DNA from: Antilocapra americana
Taxonomy: Eukaryota; Chordata; Mammalia; Artiodactyla; Antilocapridae
DNA: 64,000 nucleotides
Direction of reading: 5' to 3'
Assembly: GCA_007570785.1 (NCBI GenBank)
Contig: ML662442.1
Coordinates: 61,244,896 to 61,308,895, forward strand
Shown here: in pieces, positions 59,211 to 64,000 of the stretch
Position numbering within the stretch: the first letter of the stretch is position 1
Layout: each line of letters begins with the position of its first letter
The notes under the pieces: generated by a model
The model's database searches: none
The model's input: only the letters and a program-made list of their open reading frames with translations
What the model was told of the DNA's origin: nothing
Made by a program: the position numbers and the translations under genes

Positions 59211-61783
59211 CAAAGCCAAGGGCTTAAGTATAATGGAAAATCAGTAACTGTAATGTTTATTAGAAAAGCTTCTGATGTATTTTTGATAGGCATTTCCTAA
59301 TTTCAAATGAACTACGTACTGAACATATTTTAAAAATTAATTAATAATAGTATATATTAAAGTGAGTGTAAATCTAGAATTTATTTAAAAGCTTTAATGC
59401 CATTCCCTTTAATTACAACAATATGAGATTGTTCCTATTGTTATATCCATATTGAAAATAAAGTTAGATGTTCTGTCCACAGTCAGAATACTGTAGAAAG
59501 AATTCTGGTTTTTCAACATTATAATGCAATGAAATCTGAAAAAATGTTAACTAAAATAAATGGTCTTAATTTACCAGAGACTTTCCAGTTTTACAATATT
59601 TTGTTCTCATTATATAATTTTTAGACTTAATCCTAGTTTCAAAGATAATACTGTTAACTTTTTTGCATATCAGTCCTAGTCCTTTCCTATACATTTCTTC
59701 TCACTGAAGTGGTTAAAAATTGAGATTATATTCTCAATAATGATTTTGGCATCTTGCTCTTAATATTAAGAAATATTTGGTAAAAAAGAAATAATTGAAA
59801 TGTGATTTTTTAAATTACTTTTAACAATTTTCAACTCAGAAACTTCTGAGCTGTTTACAACTGAAAGTAATAGTGTCACCAAAGTTAAATCTTTATCTTA
59901 ATTTCAGATTATTTATCTTGAATACAGTAATTCGACTATGCTTGAAATCTGTCAAAAAGACACTAGATGCACATTGCCATGTAGGCGGAGTGACAATTTT
60001 TTCATGTTAATGTATTACAAAACTGATAACCTAGACTGACAACCTAATAACTGATAACCAAAGTAAGAGTTAGAGGTGTGTGCCAATGAATATATTTTAT
60101 ATATTTGCTATTGAAAAAGTTTACTTATTGACTATTTAATATGAATCAAGGCAGAAAAGTATGACATCTTTAACTGCACAAGAAAGAGGAGAAATTTAAA
60201 ATATCAGGTTTGTTGAGAAGCCAAAATCTGCTTTTCAATTTAATTTTTTTAAAAGGATTTCAACCCATACTTGATTTCAACTGTTATCATAGGAAATACA
60301 ATGGTAAAGGAAAATCATGAGGTATTTCAATAAAATAACATTTATATTACTAAAAATCAAACTTTGCATTGTGAGAATATAGCACAATAAATACTTCCCC
60401 CATAGTAATTTGCCTCTGTACATTAGATGAACAACTTAACTTTAAAAATACATTACCAAAAAATGCATGTTACAGTAGTAAATTAATTAAAAGACTATTT
60501 CCCCCTAATTTTCACAGAAAAAAATTTCATTCTATTTTTCTTCTACAGAATTTAAAGAGAAGAAGTACAATTTAAAAAAGTTGACTTGGGATGTTTTTAT
60601 CAACCAATCAAAAATATTTATTGAGTAATAACTATGATTCAGCAATAAATAAAATAACTGAGCAGAGCTGTACTTATGTTCTAGGATTTTATAAACTAGT
60701 GGTCAAAACTATTCCTTTGTAAAACAATAGAACCAACAATTAAAAAATCAAAACTTGAAAAAATAAATGACAGGAATATAAATAAGCACTAAATGTTGCT
60801 GATGAATATAGCTCAAATTCAGAGATTCAGTGTTGACTAAACTGTAGAATTGAAGTAGGAAATGTCCAAATTTTAATCAGACACTATCATCCCTGATACC
60901 AAGTGAGATTCACTTAACACCTCCTTGGGTGGATAGCTGCAACTGATTAAAATGTTGAATAGAAGTATCAACTATTTATTCTTCACAATACAAAAATAAA
61001 ATAAAATGACAATGCTAGATCAACCTAACGAGTATGCATATGTTTGTGTTTGTTTTCACAATATGTGGTGAAAATGATTAGAACATTAAAAGCATTAAAA
61101 ATCATATTTTCATTCTAGTATAATACTTTTAAGTATATAATGAAATATATATAAACATCTACACAGAACCTTCTTTTGAAAATAGTATATTTGCATATGA
61201 AACTCAGCTAAATTTTTAAAACTCAAAGGAATAATTCATAACAGCTGCTTCCTTTTCCCTAAATGATTGCCATGTAGACCTTGTACCTTTCAAATGTTGA
61301 GTGAATTTTAAATGTCTTTTAATGCTCAGGTTTTTTCTTTTTTTCTCCACCCCAGCAATCAACAGTAAGATTACACCACACCTGCTCTCCTGTTTAAGTT
61401 TCACTTTTTCCTGAACTTAGCGCTAGATTGCAAGAACTGCATTTAGCTTTCTCATACACATCTAAAAAAATGAGCCAAAATAATTTTTACTAATTTGTGG
61501 CCATCAGTCATTTAACTGTGCCTCTCTAGTGTTTCAAGATGTCTCATTCCATGATAGAAGGGCAGTTAACACCTGTAAGGTAATTATATCTACCAAATGC
61601 TGTTGGCCAGGAATATGAATATATAATTGTTCCTACCATCTGTTAATTGTTCTATTTGAATCACTTATTTCATCATATACATATACTTGGCATTTACCTA
61701 CTTTTACTAGCCTTTAGAAAGAGGCTTAGAGTTTATGTCTTTACATCATTAAGATGGAATTTTTAAGTTTTGGGGTGTAGACA

Positions 61784-61806
61784 CAAAATAAATAAATAAA
61801 TAAATA
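61784..61806. repeat. (AAAT)n microsatellite
   Basis: About five units of AAAT/AATA in a row. Confidence 0.85.
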
Positions 61807-62449
61807 AGCATATAAGTGTGGATGTACAAGTAAAAAGAAAATTATACTAGTGAGAGGGAAACCCAAATAAGAGAGTAAGTTATTTTCACAGGGAAATATA
61901 AATTTAATAGAGAAGAGTTGACTGGAAAATTGCTAGATAACTGAGATGAAATCCTACATAAAATCATATAAATTCAAATAAAAGCACTTTTGATCTCTGT
62001 CATGAGGAAATTCCAGAAAAAGAGACTGATAAATTTTATGTCAAGCAGCTGCAAAAACATTCAAAGCCTTCCAGGCTTTAAGACTTAAACTGGAATCCTC
62101 ATGTTCCACAGAGGGATTCAGAACTTGTATAAATATTTAATATACATTGTATTTCCAGTATTTTAACTGCAATAAATGTTATTAACACAGGGCTGAATTT
62201 TAACTGCGGGACTTAAGGCAAGTTTCTTCTTTGCTCAGTGCCCCATTTTCATCATTTGTAAATCAAGAATAAGTGAAGTATGACGCTTAAGAGAGATACA
62301 TGTATACAGCAATCACATTCATTGCCTAGCAAATAGCTAGAGCTCAAGAATGATTACTTACTATTTTTATAACTATCATTTAAAAACAGTTCTGATTATT
62401 TTCACTGAACAACATAAATTTAAGATCTGTGTGTGGTCTGTGTGTGGTC

Positions 62450-63575
62450 TGACAGCTAGACTCTTTTATTGCGAAGCAGTATTCTGTTGCATGGACATAC
62501 CACAGTCTCTTTATTTATTCTAATTTTGAAGGGAATTTTGGTTGTTTCTAAATTTGTGTAATTACGAATACAGGTATTATAAACATTTGCATGCAATTTT
62601 CTCTGCATGTGTAGGCTTTTGAATCAAATAAGTAAGAGTATAAACGCTGGATAGAATGGTAAGACTGTGTCTAACTTTGTAAAAAAAGCCAAACTTATCT
62701 TCCAAAGTACCAATGTGCCAACTTGCATTCTCAATAGAAATGAATGAAACTTCCTACTGTTCCACATCCTTGCTAGCAATTGGTACTTTCATTTTTTAGT
62801 GGATATTAGCCATTCTAATGGGTGAATAGTGGTATCTCACTGTTGTATTAGTTGTTGAAAAGGATTATGTCTTCTCCACTGAATTGTCTCAAGAAGCAGT
62901 TGATGGTACTGGGACGGTCTATTTCTGGATTCTCTATTTTATATTACCAATCTATGTTATCTATTTTTCCTCTAATACAACATAGTCTTGACTACTATAT
63001 CTCAATAATAATTCTTGAAGTTGGATAGTATTAGTTCTGTAACTTTCTTTAACTTCTTAAGAACTATGCTGGCTTTTTGAGGTCTTCTGCCTTTCTATAT
63101 AAATTTTAATATCAGTTTATAAGCATCTAAAAAATAACTTGAAGAGATTTATATTGGAATTGTGCTGAACTTATAAATCAGGCTACAAAGAACTGGCATC
63201 TTAACAATATTGAATCTTCTATTCCATACACATAGAATGTCTCTACATTTATTCAGATTCTTAAAAACATCTTTTATCAGTGCTTTGTAGTTCTTCAAAT
63301 ACAGATCCTGTATATGTTATGTTAGATTTATATACCTAAGAGTATCATTTTGGGAGGGTGATTTTTGAACTTGAAATTCCAATTATTTATAGGTTGGTAT
63401 TAATACTTGCTATTATTTTCATGAGATTTTTAATAGGTTATATGAGCTTTCAGACATAAACAATTATATTATCTTTGAGTAAGCACAGTTTTCCTTCTTC
63501 CTTTACAATCTGTTTATAGGTTGTCAAATTTTCTTGCTTTACTGCACTAACTAGGATCTCTAGTACAGTATTCCT
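62450..63575 (-). mobile_element. Older L1, antisense
   Basis: The plus strand shows the reverse of an L1 3' region. ATTCTGTTGCATGGACATAC and GGTATCTCACTGTTG are from the ORF2 end. TTGACTACTATATCTCAATA and CATCTTAACAATATTGAATC come from further inside ORF2. It is diverged, with no long open frame. Confidence 0.7.
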
Positions 63576-63940
63576 CCATTACTCACAACTGGTCCTTCCC
63601 ATCAGGAAGCTTCCACAAGCCTCTTATGCTCATCCATCATAGGGGAGACAATGAAATCCAAAATCACAGAAAACTAACCAAATTGATTACATGAATCACA
63701 GCTTTGTCTAACTCAAAGAAATTATAAGCCATGCCATGTAGGGCCACCCAAGACAGACAGGTCATGGTGGAGACTTCTGATAAAATATGGTCCACTGGAG
63801 AAAGGAATGGAAAACCATTTCAGCATTCTTGCCTTGAGAACCCCAAGAAGAGTGTAAAAAGGCAAGACAATATGACACAGAAAGATGAACTCCCCAGGAC
63901 TGTAGTAAAGTCCAATATTGTGAAGATCAATATTGAATGC
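63576..63940 (+). mobile_element. BovB LINE, internal part
   Basis: CATCAGGAAGCTTCCACAAG, AAGCCATGCCATGTAGGGCC and GCCTTGAGAACCCCAAGAAG are BovB sequence from upstream of the reverse-transcriptase part. The 3' part is not here because a SINE begins at about 63941 and the window ends. Confidence 0.75.
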
Positions 63941-64000
63941 TGCTGCTGCTGCTAAGTCACTTCAGTTGTGTCCGACTCTGTGCAATCCCATAGATGGCAG
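63941..64000 (-). mobile_element. BovA/BOV-A2 SINE, cut by the window end
   Basis: GCTGCTGCTGCTGCTAAGTC followed by GTGTCCGACTCTGTGC is the start of an antisense BovA monomer, with an expanded CTG run of five units. Confidence 0.85.

Larger units (their letters stand above)
1..64000 (-). other. PTPRK: PTPRK locus, internal part of the gene
   Basis: The whole window lies inside one gene read on the minus strand. Six exons code for a continuous protein segment that I recognise as the ectodomain of receptor-type tyrosine phosphatase kappa, a homophilic cell-adhesion phosphatase of the plasma membrane at cell-cell contacts. The family architecture is MAM, Ig, four FN3 repeats, one membrane helix and two cytoplasmic phosphatase domains. 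Only FN3 repeats 2-4 and the juxtamembrane stub are present here. The exon sizes 303, 110, 202, 106, 274 and 37 bp match the R2B family layout as I remember it. The residues fit PTPRK better than PTPRM, PTPRT or PTPRU. I see no promoter, first exon or polyadenylation site. Confidence 0.93.
30002..64000 (-). other. PTPRK: Large PTPRK intron upstream of the 303-bp exon (partial)
   Basis: More than 34 kb follows the acceptor TTTTTCAG without another exon that I can find. By human numbering this would be intron 7. The contents are old and young L1 copies, BovB, SINEs, L2 and MIR relics, microsatellites and a hAT-transposase-like relic. Stretches in which I see nothing nameable are 30280-31990, 33600-38500, 40650-42490, 45143-45980, 46200-47870, 49975-50890, 56011-58313 and 58442-62430. 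Confidence 0.85.

Noticed and set aside
30002..64000. The exon for FN3 repeat 1, expected upstream of the 303-bp exon
   Set aside because: No minus-strand stretch resembling it was seen; it likely lies beyond 64000.
1..64000. CRISPR array, phage, operon or other microbial system
   Set aside because: The introns, mammalian splice sites and ruminant retroelements show vertebrate DNA; the short direct repeats are microsatellites, tandem duplications or SINE copies.

Overview
The window is eukaryotic: AT-rich, intron-dominated mammalian DNA. Abundant Bov-tA/BOV-A2 SINEs, BovB LINEs, ruminant L1 3' ends and one CHR-type SINE place it in a bovid (cattle, sheep, goat or a relative). I cannot tell which species.

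The only gene I can support is PTPRK, the receptor-type protein tyrosine phosphatase kappa of the R2B family, on the minus strand. Six consecutive coding exons are visible, in transcript order: 30001-29699 (303 bp), 21944-21835 (110 bp), 20606-20405 (202 bp), 17731-17626 (106 bp), 9998-9725 (274 bp) and 7020-6984 (37 bp). All have AG/GT splice sites, and the reading frame carries through every junction. They encode fibronectin type III (FN3) repeats 2 to 4 of the ectodomain, the furin-type cleavage site, and the short segment just before the transmembrane helix. The MAM, Ig and first FN3 exons would lie beyond 64000. The transmembrane and phosphatase exons would lie below position 1.

Layout. 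1-6983 is intron with a BovB split by an L1, several Bov-tA copies and older L2/MIR pieces. About 5634-14222 is an unusually repeat-poor stretch around the 37- and 274-bp exons, with a GC/CpG-richer patch near 8940-9320. 14223-29698 holds the middle exons separated by introns with SINE, BovB and L1 copies; one BovB begins about 75 bp upstream of an exon. 30002-64000 is the end of one large intron (more than 34 kb), with old and young LINEs, SINEs, L2 relics and a broken hAT-transposase-like fragment.

I found no RNA gene, CRISPR array, phage or operon-like system, and nothing I would call a new biological system. The observations worth a second look are structural: a BovB-L1 chimeric reading frame made by nested insertion, a 56-bp perfect palindrome, a poly(A)-only retroinsertion with a 14-bp target duplication, an L1 with a 5' inversion, two perfect short tandem duplications, and the hAT-transposase relic. 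Repeat names rest on remembered consensus sequences, so outer limits of old repeats are approximate.
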